Assembly (NCBI GenBank): GCA_013335535.1 | Contig: JAAXVL010000002.1 | Coordinates: 310,001 to 374,000 of the forward strand | Origin: Azonexaceae bacterium | Lineage (GTDB): Bacteria; Pseudomonadota; Gammaproteobacteria; Burkholderiales; Rhodocyclaceae | DNA length: 64,000 nt | Direction of reading: 5' to 3' | Part shown: positions 10,832-21,618 of the stretch, one piece after another | Position numbering within the stretch: position 1 is the first letter of the stretch | How the letters are laid out: each line of letters starts with the position of its first letter | Made by a program: the position numbers and the translations under genes | Notes under the pieces: generated by a model | Told to the model about the DNA's origin: nothing | The model's database searches: none | What the model saw: only the letters and a program-made list of their open reading frames with translations

Positions 10832-13800
10832 TTAAAAGGCTTCGGCATTGGTTTCGTCGAGCAGGCGCTCGGCATCACGACGACCGAACAACCAGAACAT
10901 GGCCGGGGTCAGGAAGGTGTCGAGCAAGGTCGAACTGACAAGACCAGAGAAAATGACAACCGCAACGGGATTCAGAATTTCTGTGCCTGGACGCTCGGCT
11001 TCAAACAGCAGCGGCGCCAAGGCAAAGGCAGTCACCAGAGCAGTCATCAGCACCGGGCTCAGGCGTTCCATCGAGCCACGCACAATCATGTCCGGCGTGA
11101 AACGCTCGCCCTCGATGCGCATCAGGTTCAGGTAGTGGCTGACCTTCAGAATGCCATTACGCACTGAAATACCGGCTAGCGTGATGAAGCCAACCAGGGC
11201 CGCAACGGATAGCGGCTGCCCCGACAGCCAAAGCCCGACCACCGCCCCAACCAGTGCCAGCGGAATATTGGCCATGATGAGCACCGACAGCGTTGTGGAC
11301 TTGTAGCGGCTATAGAGCACGACGAACATCAGGACCAGCGAGACCAAGGCCAGCATGCTGACCAGTCGACTGGCCTCTTCCTGGGCCTGGAATTGCCCCC
11401 CCAGCGTCACGAAGTACCCTTCGGGCAGCTTAGACTCCGATACCACTTTGCGGATGTCCGCCACCACATCAGATAACGCACGCCCCTGAGCATTGGCTGA
11501 TAACACTATCCGGCGTTTGCCATCATCCCGGCTGATTTGGTTGGGACCGTCGCCATCCTCGATAGTGGCCAACAGGGACAGAGGCACTCTTCCTTTCGGT
11601 GTTTCCAGCAGAATCTGGCCCAATCCATCCAGCGAACGTGCGGTTTCCGGCAGGCGAACAACCAACGCAAATCGACGATTGCCCTCAACGATTTGGGTGA
11701 CCTTCTCGCCTTCGACCAAACTCTGAAGCACCGAGAGAATCTGAGTAACCGGGACGCCGTACTGTGCAGCTGCCGCATGGTTAACATGAATCTTAATTTG
11801 CGGCGCCAACACCTGCTTTTCGATTTCCAGGTCAGCCAGACCAGGAATCCCGGCCAGTTTCGAGCGCAAGGCGTCTGCCTGTCCACGCAAGGTATCCAGG
11901 TCGTCACCAAACAGCTTGATGGCGATTTGCGAGCGTACGCCCGAAAGCATGTGGTCAATCCGGTGCGAAATCGGCTGACCAATGGAAATGGCTGCCGGCA
12001 AATTGACGAGTCGCGCCCGAATGTCCGCCTGAACCTCGGCCACGCTGCGCTTCATCTCTGAGGCGGGAATCAAACCGACGTCCAGTTCGCTGACATGCAC
12101 ACCTTCCGCATGTTCGTCGAGTTCCGCACGCCCACTACGTCGGCCGACGTGGGTCACTTCCGGAACCTGACGAACGAGAACTTCGGCTTGGCGGGCAAGA
12201 ACCGTGGACTCTGCCAGCGTCACGCCAGGATTAAGGCGCATGCCGATGAGGAAAGTGCCCTCATTGAAAGGAGGCAGGAAGGTCGTCGGGAAGAACGGTA
12301 CCGCCACCGCAGCCAATACGACTGCGACCAAGCCAGCAGCCACAGCCGCTTTAGGGCGCTCGAGAATCCGCTCAAGTGATGTCCGGTAGCCTGATTTGAG
12401 CCAGGCCAGCAGACGGGTATCGCCGTGCTCCAGCGACTTCATCCGGGGTAGCAGATAGAAGGCCAGCACAGGCGTCACCGTAACCGAAACGACCAAGGAA
12501 GCCAGAGTCGAGACGATGAAGGCAATACCGAGCGGGACAAACAGACGCCCTTCCATACCAGGTAGAGCGAACAGAGGCAGGAAAACCAGCACGATGATAA
12601 TCGTCGCGTAAAGGATGGCCGAACGGACTTCAACCGTTGCCGCCTTGACCAGTTCCATAGGGTGCAGCCGGTGTTGTGGATGCTTTTCCCGGTCGACTTT
12701 CAGGCGTCGCAGGACGTTCTCAATCCCGACCACAGCGTCGTCGACCAGCCCACCGATGGCAATGGCGAGGCCCCCCAGCGTCATCGTATTGATGGACATT
12801 CCGAAGTAGTGGAAGACCAAGGCTGTGATGAAGATAGATACGGGTATCGCCGTCAGGGCAATGATGGTCGGACGCAGGGTGCCGAGGAAGGCAAACAGGA
12901 TGACGGCGACAAACACCGAAGCGCCAATCAGCTTGCCTTGCAGGGTTGAAATCGAGGATTCGATGAAACTCGCCTGCCGGAAAGTGACACGCGGTTCTTC
13001 CATGCCGGGCGGCAGGGTTTTCTTGAGGTCTTCCAGAGCAGACTCAATCTTTCGCGTCAGGTTGATGGTATCCGCCGTCGGTTGCTTCTGAATGCCCAGA
13101 ATCACGGCCGGTTTGCCCTCGAAACCGGCATCGCCCCGCTTGATGGCCGGGGCAAACGTAACCTCGGCAATCTGGCGCAGCAGAATCGACTGACCATTCC
13201 TGGCGGTCAGCGCCAGGTTCATCAGGTCGTCCAGCCGCGAGGTGCGCCCAATGTTGCGGATGAGGTATTCACGGCTGTTCAGCTCCAGGAAGCCGCCAGA
13301 GGTGTTCGACGAGAAACCTTTCAGCGCATTCTCCAGTTGGTCATGCGTAATGCCCAATTCGGCCATGCGGACAGTGCTGGGTTGGACCTGGAACTGGCGC
13401 ACCTCGCCACCGATGGGAATCACTTGGGCAACGCCTGAGATAGCCATAAAGCGTGGACGCAGCACCCAGTCGGCGTACTCTCGAACGGCCATGGGCGACA
13501 TTTTCTGGATGTCGATGGGAATGGCGACTTGCATGATTTCGCCCATCACTGAACTTATGGGCCCCATGCGCGGCACCACATTACTTGGTAGCTCCTGCTC
13601 CATCGAGGACAGCCGCTCTGACACCATCTGGCGGGCCCGGTAGATGTCCGTGCTCCAGTCAAAGGTGACGTAGATGAACGACAGGCCGGCACTGGAAACC
13701 GAACGCACGCTATCCACCCCGGGCAGGCCATTCATCGTTGTTTCCAGGGGGAACGAGATAAGCTGCTCAACTTCTTCGGCCGCCATGCCGCCGGATTCGG

Positions 13801-13951
13801 TCATGATGGTGACCGTTGGTCGGTTCAGGTCAGGAAAGACGTCAACGGGGGTTCGGGAGAGCGTGAACGCCCCATAGGCGACCAACACGAGACTGGCGAT
13901 GAGCACCAGCAGCCGGTTGGCCATGCTGTTATCGAGTAGCCACTTGAACAT
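10832..13951 (-). CDS. czcA: Heavy-metal efflux RND pump (CzcA family)
   Basis: 1039 aa; MFKWLLDNSMANRLLVLIASLVLVAYGAFTLSRTPVDVFPDLNRPTVTIMTE. Confidence 0.93.
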   Translation of the reverse strand: MFKWLLDNSMANRLLVLIASLVLVAYGAFTLSRTPVDVFPDLNRPTVTIMTESGGMAAEEVEQLISFPLETTMNGLPGVDSVRSVSSAGLSFIYVTFDWSTDIYRARQMVSERLSSMEQELPSNVVPRMGPISSVMGEIMQVAIPIDIQKMSPMAVREYADWVLRPRFMAISGVAQVIPIGGEVRQFQVQPSTVRMAELGITHDQLENALKGFSSNTSGGFLELNSREYLIRNIGRTSRLDDLMNLALTARNGQSILLRQIAEVTFAPAIKRGDAGFEGKPAVILGIQKQPTADTINLTRKIESALEDLKKTLPPGMEEPRVTFRQASFIESSISTLQGKLIGASVFVAVILFAFLGTLRPTIIALTAIPVSIFITALVFHYFGMSINTMTLGGLAIAIGGLVDDAVVGIENVLRRLKVDREKHPQHRLHPMELVKAATVEVRSAILYATIIIVLVFLPLFALPGMEGRLFVPLGIAFIVSTLASLVVSVTVTPVLAFYLLPRMKSLEHGDTRLLAWLKSGYRTSLERILERPKAAVAAGLVAVVLAAVAVPFFPTTFLPPFNEGTFLIGMRLNPGVTLAESTVLARQAEVLVRQVPEVTHVGRRSGRAELDEHAEGVHVSELDVGLIPASEMKRSVAEVQADIRARLVNLPAAISIGQPISHRIDHMLSGVRSQIAIKLFGDDLDTLRGQADALRSKLAGIPGLADLEIEKQVLAPQIKIHVNHAAAAQYGVPVTQILSVLQSLVEGEKVTQIVEGNRRFALVVRLPETARSLDGLGQILLETPKGRVPLSLLATIEDGDGPNQISRDDGKRRIVLSANAQGRALSDVVADIRKVVSESKLPEGYFVTLGGQFQAQEEASRLVSMLALVSLVLMFVVLYSRYKSTTLSVLIMANIPLALVGAVVGLWLSGQPLSVAALVGFITLAGISVRNGILKVSHYLNLMRIEGERFTPDMIVRGSMERLSPVLMTALVTAFALAPLLFEAERPGTEILNPVAVVIFSGLVSSTLLDTFLTPAMFWLFGRRDAERLLDETNAEAF

Positions 13952-13963
13952 ATGCGCTACTCC

Positions 13964-15091
13964 TCAGCGGACCTGATTGATGAACGAGGCACCCTGCGTC
14001 GCCACCCGCTCGCCGGCCTTGATGCCGGAGGTGATGGTCACTGAGGTGCCGTCCAGGGGGTCATAGGTGACGAGACGCGGCTCGAACACCTCCGGTGCCT
14101 CCTTGACCCAGACAATGGCTTGGTTCGCCGGATTCTTGAGCACCGAACCGAGCGGAACCTGTAGTCCCTTGATGCGTTGAGCGGTCTGGGCAAAAACCTT
14201 AACCGGCTGACCAACGGCCAGCTTTGCTAAGGCATCCGACTGGCCGGCGAAGGTCATCGGCAAAGCCTGGTCGCGCAGGCTCTTGGCAACCCCCAGAAGC
14301 TTGAGGTCGATACGTTCAGAACCGATAGCGACGGCGGCATTGGCAATACTTTGGGCTTGGACAGCATCGTAAGCCAGTGCCTCAATCTGGAGGCGCGACG
14401 GGTCAACCACCTCAAAGACCAGCTCCCGGGCTTCCAGTACCTGACCGGCCACTGCATTGGCCGAGGCAATAACGCCGGAAACTGGCGCCACCAACGCGTC
14501 CCGATTGGAGAGGCCGGCACCGACCGCTTGCAGTCGGCCAGTCAAGCTGGCTAGCTCGCTCTCCGCGGCTTCAATATCCTTGCGTGGCACCGTATCCGAG
14601 AGCTCTTTGAGGCGTGCCAGACGTTTTTCTGCAAGGGAGCGAGCCGCCTGCAACTCTGCCTGTTGAGCTACTTGATTCGAGCGCTCAATGGCGCCTGAGG
14701 TCGGAACTACGTAGGCCAGAACGTCCCCTTTGCGGACGCGTTGTCCGAGCACCGGAAGCCCTTGCGGCCCGGCCGCAAGCCGACCGGCCAAAGCCGCCTG
14801 GACCTTGCCACCTGCGTTAGGGTCCATCATCACTTTGCCGGCCAGTTCAAAGACCTTCGGCTGTTCGGACTCGGTCACGGTCAGTGTGCGAATGGCCAAC
14901 TGATGCTGGGCTGGTTTCGGTAGGAACACGCGACCATCTGGCTGACGTTTGGGGCCATTGCTAGTCACTGCGGCCGGTGCATCACCATGGTCATGGCCAT
15001 CACCTGCGTAGGCCGCGTTGCCGGAGAGAGCCAACAACATGGCCACTAGGGAAAGACTGACAGCGGGCTTCAGGTTGCGATAGGCGTTCAT
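13964..15091 (-). CDS. czcB: Efflux RND periplasmic adaptor (CzcB family)
   Basis: Signal peptide, GDGHDHGDAPAA metal-binding-like N-terminus, HlyD/RND adaptor core; between pump and TolC-type genes. Confidence 0.9.
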   Translation of the reverse strand: MNAYRNLKPAVSLSLVAMLLALSGNAAYAGDGHDHGDAPAAVTSNGPKRQPDGRVFLPKPAQHQLAIRTLTVTESEQPKVFELAGKVMMDPNAGGKVQAALAGRLAAGPQGLPVLGQRVRKGDVLAYVVPTSGAIERSNQVAQQAELQAARSLAEKRLARLKELSDTVPRKDIEAAESELASLTGRLQAVGAGLSNRDALVAPVSGVIASANAVAGQVLEARELVFEVVDPSRLQIEALAYDAVQAQSIANAAVAIGSERIDLKLLGVAKSLRDQALPMTFAGQSDALAKLAVGQPVKVFAQTAQRIKGLQVPLGSVLKNPANQAIVWVKEAPEVFEPRLVTYDPLDGTSVTITSGIKAGERVATQGASFINQVR

Positions 15092-15663
15092 GCTGCACCT
15101 CCCAACTGACGTGCGCGCTTAACGCGAATGAAGCCAGCTACGGCCAGCAATAGGGCGGCGCCACCGGCCAAGGGTTTCCAGGGAATGCCGGCCTTGCTGT
15201 CTTCCGCGTGATTTTCAGGGTGGATGGCCAACTCGCTGGCCAGGAGGTCCGAGTCGTTACCGGCCACGACGGTCGCCGTGATGGTGATTTCTCCCGATTC
15301 TGGTTTCGTGTCGAGCGTAGCCTCGAATTCGCCTTCACCCACGCTGCTGACCGGGACAGCCTTGCCGCCAAGTTCAAGCTCGAGCTTCGCATCCTTGGCC
15401 GGGCTGTTATCGGCAGCACGGTCCAGATAAAGCGATAGCTTCCTGTCGTTCAGGATGCCAACCAGCTCGTAGGTTTCCGAGATAGCAGTGAAGCGTGGCA
15501 ATGCCGCACCGCTGGCAGCTGCCGGTGCTTCGCCATGGTCGTGGCCATCACCCGCATAGGTGGGCAGGCTAAAGGCGCACAAGAGGAGGACTCCCGCCAG
15601 CGCCTTGTTCAGTTGGGTCATGTTCATGGTGGTTCTCAATTGGAATTTGTTCAGTGGGCTCAT
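15088..15663 (-). CDS. Hypothetical periplasmic protein with C-terminal TM, co-encoded with czcB; true start possibly 15627
   Basis: TYAGDGHDHGEAPAAASGAALPRFTAISETYELVGIL; C-terminal TM AGGAALLLAVAGFIRVKRARQ; 4-bp overlaps on both sides. Confidence 0.72.
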   Translation of the reverse strand: MSPLNKFQLRTTMNMTQLNKALAGVLLLCAFSLPTYAGDGHDHGEAPAAASGAALPRFTAISETYELVGILNDRKLSLYLDRAADNSPAKDAKLELELGGKAVPVSSVGEGEFEATLDTKPESGEITITATVVAGNDSDLLASELAIHPENHAEDSKAGIPWKPLAGGAALLLAVAGFIRVKRARQLGGAA

Positions 15664-16991
15664 TCGGGGAGCAATCCCAGGGATTGGCGAAGGGCCGAAA
15701 TCCCGGCGGCAACGTCGATACGTGCCCGGGTCAGTTGCCGTCCGGCCTCAGTGGCTTCAAGTTCAATACGTAGTCGGGTCGGCAGGTCGGTCTCGCCCAA
15801 ACGGAATGACTTTTCGAAGAAGCTCTGGGATTCCTGGGCAAAGCGAGCACGTTTTTCTGCGGCGCTAAGGCGGCTCTGGGCAGCCAGGACCTGGGCTCGG
15901 GCCGACTCGATGCCGGAGATGATGCGCGTTCGCTCCAATTCAGCAGACGATTCGGCATCCAGTGCTTCGGCTCGGGCAGTGGCGCGCCGTGCCTCGGCAC
16001 GAGGGCCGGCGCCAAAGGGAAAGCGGATACCAAGGGTGTAGGTCTGGTCGGTATCGGCGCCAGCCTGGGCGCGCGTATGCGTCGTGGCAATCAGGATTTC
16101 AGGATTCGCCCGCGTCCGCACACTCGCCAGTTCCGCAGCACGCCAAGCCACAGTTGCCCGGTCCAGCAATTCGACCAAGGCGGGATGGGTTGCCGGCTCA
16201 TTTAGGGCTTTCGCGTCCGGCATCGGCTCAAGGGCGATGGCTTGCGTATGAGGGGGCAGTAACGCCTGGCCGATTAGGCTGCGCATTGCATTGAGCGCAA
16301 TAGCACGGTTACCTTGCGCCTCGGCCATCCCGGCTTCAGCCTGGGCCAGCAGCCCGTTGGCCTGATGCTGGTCCGCCCGGGAAAGGTCGCCGGCCTTGAA
16401 GCGCCGGGTAACATCATCCGCGAGCTTCTGAGCGTTGGCTTGGCGTTCCGTGGCCAACGCCAATTCGCCTTCGGCACGGTAGTAGTTCCACCACCGCTCA
16501 CGAACGACTTCAGTCACTCGCAGTTTGGCACCCAGGAACCGACTATCCAGGGCCTTGGCTGTTGCCTCGGCGAGGTCGCCAGAACGGCTACGTTCGCCAG
16601 GTAACCACATGGGAATGGCCACGCCGATTTCGTATTCGCGGCTGCCGTTGTTGGAGCCCATCTTGTCCGATTTGCCCTGAAGCTCCAGGGCGGCGGGTTC
16701 GACTGTCCAACTGGAGGCTGCGGCACGTGCTGCGTTAACCGCCTCCTGACGAACGGATTGAGAGCGCGCCTCCGGCTGGCGACTCCAGGCAAGCTCAAAG
16801 GCTTCCTTGAGCGACAGCGGTGCTTTTTCTGTCTGAGCCGTTTCTGGTGACGGCTGCCTGACTATGGTCGGAGCCTGCGCCCAGGCAGTCGGCGTAAGCG
16901 CTAGCCAGGATGAAACGAGGGCTGGCAGTAGCCTATTAAGCCAGGATGAAACGAGGGCTGGCAGTAGCCTATTAAGTTTGTTTCGGTACAT
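15660..16991 (-). CDS. czcC: TolC-family outer membrane efflux protein (CzcC family)
   Basis: OEP domain; signal peptide contains a duplicated 12-aa block. Confidence 0.88.
   Translation of the reverse strand: MYRNKLNRLLPALVSSWLNRLLPALVSSWLALTPTAWAQAPTIVRQPSPETAQTEKAPLSLKEAFELAWSRQPEARSQSVRQEAVNAARAAASSWTVEPAALELQGKSDKMGSNNGSREYEIGVAIPMWLPGERSRSGDLAEATAKALDSRFLGAKLRVTEVVRERWWNYYRAEGELALATERQANAQKLADDVTRRFKAGDLSRADQHQANGLLAQAEAGMAEAQGNRAIALNAMRSLIGQALLPPHTQAIALEPMPDAKALNEPATHPALVELLDRATVAWRAAELASVRTRANPEILIATTHTRAQAGADTDQTYTLGIRFPFGAGPRAEARRATARAEALDAESSAELERTRIISGIESARAQVLAAQSRLSAAEKRARFAQESQSFFEKSFRLGETDLPTRLRIELEATEAGRQLTRARIDVAAGISALRQSLGLLPE
16904..16975. repeat. Exact 36-bp tandem duplication within czcC signal-peptide coding region
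   Basis: gccaggatgaaacgagggctggcagtagcctattaa occurs twice head-to-tail. Confidence 0.97.
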
Positions 16992-17121
16992 CCGATTCTT
17001 CTCCAGTAAAACATTGGGGATGGAATCGGCGAGGAGCCGTCTCTGAAGACCACGCGCAAGGACGTAGTTACGCCTAGTGGGCGTTCAGTCGGAATGAGGG
17101 GTGCCTAAACCCGCCTCGCCG

Positions 17122-17475
17122 TTAGGCGAAGGCGTGCCAGTTGGGGCGTTCTGGCTGAGTCTGAGGTGGCGTGGGAAGGGCGAAGTTCGGTGTTGTCACC
17201 GACACAGTAGCCAATGTCAGCGGTTCTCTACGCTGGATGTCGCTGTACAAGGCACCGCAGAATGCATGGCATGCTTGGCAATCATTATCGCCCATGCCTG
17301 GTAGCTGATTGTCAGTGTTGTCTGACGAATCGCCCGCACCATGATGCTCATGTGTGTGATGGCCAATATGGAAGGTTGCGGGTGTTTTCTCGTGCTCGCA
17401 ATACGGCGCCGCCGCAGCCCAAACGGCTTGCAGCGGAAACAGCACCAGGAAGAAGATGGCAATCCAGCGACGCAT
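17122..17475 (-). CDS. czcI: CzcI-like / DUF2946-like small secreted His/Cys protein
   Basis: MRRWIAIFFLVLFPLQAVWAAAAPYCEHEKTPATFHIGHHTHEHHG...CQACHAFCGAL; located just upstream of czcCBA. Confidence 0.65.
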   Translation of the reverse strand: MRRWIAIFFLVLFPLQAVWAAAAPYCEHEKTPATFHIGHHTHEHHGAGDSSDNTDNQLPGMGDNDCQACHAFCGALYSDIQRREPLTLATVSVTTPNFALPTPPQTQPERPNWHAFA

Positions 17476-17541
17476 AAGTCTGGAGTATAGCGTATGGCGT
17501 TTTATATCTTGCTTAAGGGCAGATTATTGTGGCGAGGGTCA

Positions 17542-17874
17542 CTAGGACGTTTCCGGCTGCAAGGCGATGACTGTCATGCCGACCAAGGCAATTGCTGCTC
17601 CCAGTATGTCCCAGCGGGTCAAGGAAATGCCGTCGACAACGCGTAACCATGCCAAGGCAACCACGATGTACATGCCACCGTAGGCAGCATAGGTTCTGCC
17701 TGCGGCAGTCGGATGCAAGGTCAATAGCCAGGCGAACGCCGCCAACGAAAGCGCTGCCGGTATCAGCAAGAGCGCAGTCTTCCCCTGTTTAAGAACAAGC
17801 CAAGGCAAATAGCAGCCCACGATTTCGGCAACTGCCGTGACAGCGAAGAGCAACGCGAGACGAAAAATATCCAC
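17542..17874 (-). CDS. YnfA/UPF0060 family small membrane protein
   Basis: [19 protein letters not shown]...[24 protein letters not shown]. Confidence 0.9.
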   Translation of the reverse strand: MDIFRLALLFAVTAVAEIVGCYLPWLVLKQGKTALLLIPAALSLAAFAWLLTLHPTAAGRTYAAYGGMYIVVALAWLRVVDGISLTRWDILGAAIALVGMTVIALQPETS

Positions 17875-17899
17875 TTTTCGAAGTCCAATCAGAAAACGG

Positions 17900-20140
17900 T
17901 TATTTCGCCTGTTTCACGCCTTTCAGCAGGCGCAGTCCGTTGAACACAACCAGCAAGCTGGCCCCCATGTCGGCGAAGACCGCCATCCACATCGTGGCGT
18001 TGTCGAAAACGGCCAGGACCAAGAAGACAAGCTTGATGCCCAAGGCCAGGGTGATATTCTGCCAGAGCACGGTATGGGTACGCTGCGACAAGCGGATTGT
18101 TTCCGGCACCCGCCGCAGGTCATCGTTCATGATGACCACATCAGCAGCCTCCATGGCGGTATGCGTACCCGCACTACCCATGGCAAAACCAATGCTTGCG
18201 GTTGCCAATGCCGGCGCGTCATTGATGCCGTCCCCAACCATGGCAACCTGTTTGCCTTCGCTGGCCATTTCACGAATGGCATCCAGTTTTTCCTGGGGGA
18301 GTAGATTGGCACGGACCTCCGCAATACCGGCCTGGGTAGCGATACTGGATGCAGTCGCCGGATTGTCACCCGTCAGCATGACCGGGGTTACGCCCAGCGC
18401 CAACAACTCACGGATGGCCTCCTGGGAGCTGGCTTTGATGGTGTCTGCCACCGCAAACAGGGCCAGGACTCTCTCCTTGTCGGCCAGAACGGCGACGGTA
18501 CGTCCCTGACGTTCGTGCTCGAACATCAAGGCTTCCAGTTCGGTCGAGCATTGATTGCGGTCGTGAATCCAGCGGTGGTTGCCGAGGACATAATCCTGCC
18601 CTGCTACGCTCCCTTGGACGCCGCGCCCGGCTTCTGCCGCAAAGCCATCGACGTCCAATGGCTCAGAAGCCCCAAGGCCGGCTGCGACAGCCTTGGATAC
18701 CGGATGGTCAGAACGGGCGGCCAGAGCGCTGGCAATACGCAGAATCTCGGTTTCTGGCAGAGCGTGAGCAAGAACAACTTGGGCGACGAGCTTGGGCCGG
18801 CCTTCGGTGACTGTGCCCGTCTTGTCCAAGGCAACGGTCGTCAGCTTGCGAGCCTCTTCAAGGTACGCACCGCCTTTAATCAGGATACCTCGCCGGGCAG
18901 CAGCAGCCAGTCCACTGACCACGGTGACGGGCGTCGAGATAACAAGGGCGCACGGGCAAGCAATTACGAGCATGACCAGTGCCTTGTACAGGCTGGCCAT
19001 CCATGTCCAGCCGAGCATCAGGGGGCCACCGATAGCCACACCTATCGCCAAGACAAATACGGCCGGGGTGTAGATGGCGGCGAACCGGTCAACAAACCGC
19101 TGCGTGGGCGCCCGGGAGCCTTGGGCTTCTTCGACGGCATGAATGATGCGGGCCAGTACGGTATCGCTCGACGGCGCAGTCACTTCGAATTCCAGTGCGC
19201 CGTTTTGGTTGATGGTGCCCGCGAATACATCATCACCCGGGCCCTTCTCCACGGGCATGCTTTCACCAGTAACCGGTGACTGGTCGACGGCGCTGTTGCC
19301 GGTTTTGACGATGCCATCTAATGCGAAGCGCTCGCCAGGGCGGACCCGGACCCGGGCACCCACCAGAATTTCCTTGGCGGGAACTTGAATCCAGGCGCCG
19401 TCTGGCTGAAGCACCTCGGCTTGCTGTGGCGACAATTCAAGGAGGCTCTTGATGGCGTTTCGAGCACGGTCAACAGCCCGTGCCTCAATGAGTTCAGCCA
19501 GAGCGTAGAGCGCCATCACCATAGCCGCTTCCGGCCATTCGCCGAGAAAGAAGGCACCGGCAACGGCAACCGACATTAGGGCATTGATGTTGAGTTTCCC
19601 ACTCAGCAGAGAGGAAAGACCTTTGCGAAACACCGAGAATCCAGAAAGGGCGATGGCAATCGCTGCAACGCCCATCCCAAGCACTTTCCAGAAAAATGTT
19701 TCAGGGGCCGCGAATGCGAGGAGCTCAGCTACCGTCGCCACAACCAGTGCTGCAACAAGACGGATGGCTTCATTCTTGAGGCGCTGCCGTCCTTCCTCCG
19801 GTGCCACGGGTTGCACGAGGCTTTCCGATTTGAATCCAGCTTTGCCGATGGCAGCCACGACATCGGCCCATAGCTCTTTCGGGGCCTCGATGCTCAACAC
19901 CCGACCAGGCAGGTCAAAGACCAGGCGACGAATTGCAGAAAACTGTTCGAGGGCGGCACGAATCTGACCTTCCTCGGTCGGGCAATCCATCGCCGGAATA
20001 CGCAGCAGTAAAGTATCGCCATCCGGTGCCGGCAAAGTCATGCTCTGGGCCTCTATGTTTGGGGAAGAACTTGCGTGGGGACAACTGCACGAATGGGGTT
20101 CTGCATCCTGACGCTCATTGGGTAAATGGTGTTCGGTCAT
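17900..20140 (-). CDS. cadA: Zn/Cd/Pb-translocating P1B-type ATPase (CadA/ZntA)
   Basis: HMA-like N-terminus ([15 protein letters not shown]), CPC motif ([12 protein letters not shown]), [19 protein letters not shown]. Confidence 0.92.
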   Translation of the reverse strand: MTEHHLPNERQDAEPHSCSCPHASSSPNIEAQSMTLPAPDGDTLLLRIPAMDCPTEEGQIRAALEQFSAIRRLVFDLPGRVLSIEAPKELWADVVAAIGKAGFKSESLVQPVAPEEGRQRLKNEAIRLVAALVVATVAELLAFAAPETFFWKVLGMGVAAIAIALSGFSVFRKGLSSLLSGKLNINALMSVAVAGAFFLGEWPEAAMVMALYALAELIEARAVDRARNAIKSLLELSPQQAEVLQPDGAWIQVPAKEILVGARVRVRPGERFALDGIVKTGNSAVDQSPVTGESMPVEKGPGDDVFAGTINQNGALEFEVTAPSSDTVLARIIHAVEEAQGSRAPTQRFVDRFAAIYTPAVFVLAIGVAIGGPLMLGWTWMASLYKALVMLVIACPCALVISTPVTVVSGLAAAARRGILIKGGAYLEEARKLTTVALDKTGTVTEGRPKLVAQVVLAHALPETEILRIASALAARSDHPVSKAVAAGLGASEPLDVDGFAAEAGRGVQGSVAGQDYVLGNHRWIHDRNQCSTELEALMFEHERQGRTVAVLADKERVLALFAVADTIKASSQEAIRELLALGVTPVMLTGDNPATASSIATQAGIAEVRANLLPQEKLDAIREMASEGKQVAMVGDGINDAPALATASIGFAMGSAGTHTAMEAADVVIMNDDLRRVPETIRLSQRTHTVLWQNITLALGIKLVFLVLAVFDNATMWMAVFADMGASLLVVFNGLRLLKGVKQAK

Positions 20141-20187
20141 GAACTATCTCGCGTCCTGTGATTGCCATATAGATAGGCATATTAGAA

Positions 20188-20208
20188 ACCCTGTAGCTAC
20201 TATAGAGT
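20188..20208 (-). promoter_or_regulatory. MerR/CadR-type operator and long-spacer promoter for cadA
   Basis: Minus strand TTGACTCTATAGTAGCTACAGGGTTTCTAATAT: dyad ACTCTATAGTAGCTACAGGGT inside a ~19-21 bp spacer between -35 TTGACT and a -10. Confidence 0.85.
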
Positions 20209-20246
20209 CAACAACAACTGTAATTGCCTCTATCCAGGAGAAATTC

Positions 20247-20705
20247 ATGAAGATTGGCGAGCTTGCCATGACTGCCCTGACACCGGTTGAGACCATTCGC
20301 TACTACGAGCGGGAAGGGCTGCTACCCAAGCCAGGGCGCAGTGACGGCAACTATCGTATTTACGAAGCCCAGCATTTGGAGCACCTTCAATTCATTCGCC
20401 ACTGCCGAAGCCTCGACATGTCGTTGGCTGAAGTCCGGGAGCTACTAATGCTGAAGAACTCCCCGCTGGAAAGCTGTGGCAACGTGAATCGGCTGCTGGA
20501 CGAGCACATTAGTCACGTTTCGCGGCGCATCCGCGAGCTTCGGCAGCTGGAGAAGCAGCTTAAGGTTTTGCGGCGGCAATGTGGGGACGGAGGTGCCGTA
20601 AACGATTGTGGCATTTTGGCAGAGTTGGCACATGCATCGCAGGACGGGGTTGGTGAGACGAAAAAACGCAAATCCCACCTCAAGGCTGTTCACCATCCAA
20701 CTTGA
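20247..20705 (+). CDS. cadR: MerR-family transcriptional regulator (CadR-like); start corrected to 20247
   Basis: MKIGELAMTALTPVETIRYYEREGLLPKPGRSDGNYRIY; divergent from cadA. Confidence 0.9.
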   Translation: MKIGELAMTALTPVETIRYYEREGLLPKPGRSDGNYRIYEAQHLEHLQFIRHCRSLDMSLAEVRELLMLKNSPLESCGNVNRLLDEHISHVSRRIRELRQLEKQLKVLRRQCGDGGAVNDCGILAELAHASQDGVGETKKRKSHLKAVHHPT

Positions 20706-21618
20706 ATATTGCTCAATCTTGGTCATTTAATGAGGCGTTGTGAATCAGAAGTACCGCTGCAAATGAGGAAATAATACTTGCTGAATACCAGTTTGGTACC
20801 GATGCCCGATGAGCTTTCCAGAATGCTCGCCCAGAGGCGCTGGCGTTAGCTTTCGGCAGGTTGCAGACTTGAGCGGCCATATAGATGACCGCTTTTGCAG
20901 ATAGGCGACCGTCGGCATCTGGCCGAGTCGAGGCAGTGAGGGTGTCCAATTGGCAGCCGAATACCGGACACTCAGGCACCTCAGTTGAAGCCCCAACTAT
21001 CGAAATTGGATGGTCACCTCGACCGGCGGCTCCTGGCCGTTTGGGTGAGGTGGCCAACGTCCGCTTTGTAGCGCTCCAGTCGGTACGAAGCGGTTTTGGC
21101 TAAGTGACCGGTTTGGAGAAAGCTATCTGAACGGAATGGGTCGGGACACGACAGCCCACTTTTCAACTTCGCTGCCGGAAAGCGGACGTTGAGATTTCGC
21201 TTCTCCGAAGCAGCCGTTCGTCACCGAGTGCTGACGACCCTGAGCGGAACTACCGACTTCGGTAAAGCGGCCGTTCAAGGTAAAAGTAAGCGTTCTGGGC
21301 GACTTTTTACGCTGGTCAGTTCGACTGCCGGTTTTGGCATAGGCTGTTTGAATGAAAATTGTATTTACGACGAGGATTCATCGCCGAAATCATCGTGTAG
21401 CGGAAAGCTAGAGAAACGTCCACCTTCTCGAATAGAATAGTTGTGACCTCTAGAGTCAGAGGCAAAGCTTCCAAGCCCACTGGGTTTTTTCGCTGAACTA
21501 CTTCTAGTGTTTGAGGAGTCAAAAGGCGGCGTCACAAGTATTTCTTTGTCGTAGAACCCGGTGCCGAAACATTTGAAGCAATTTTCATTTTCACCACCGC
21601 AGGTGCAAGCAGCCCGAA

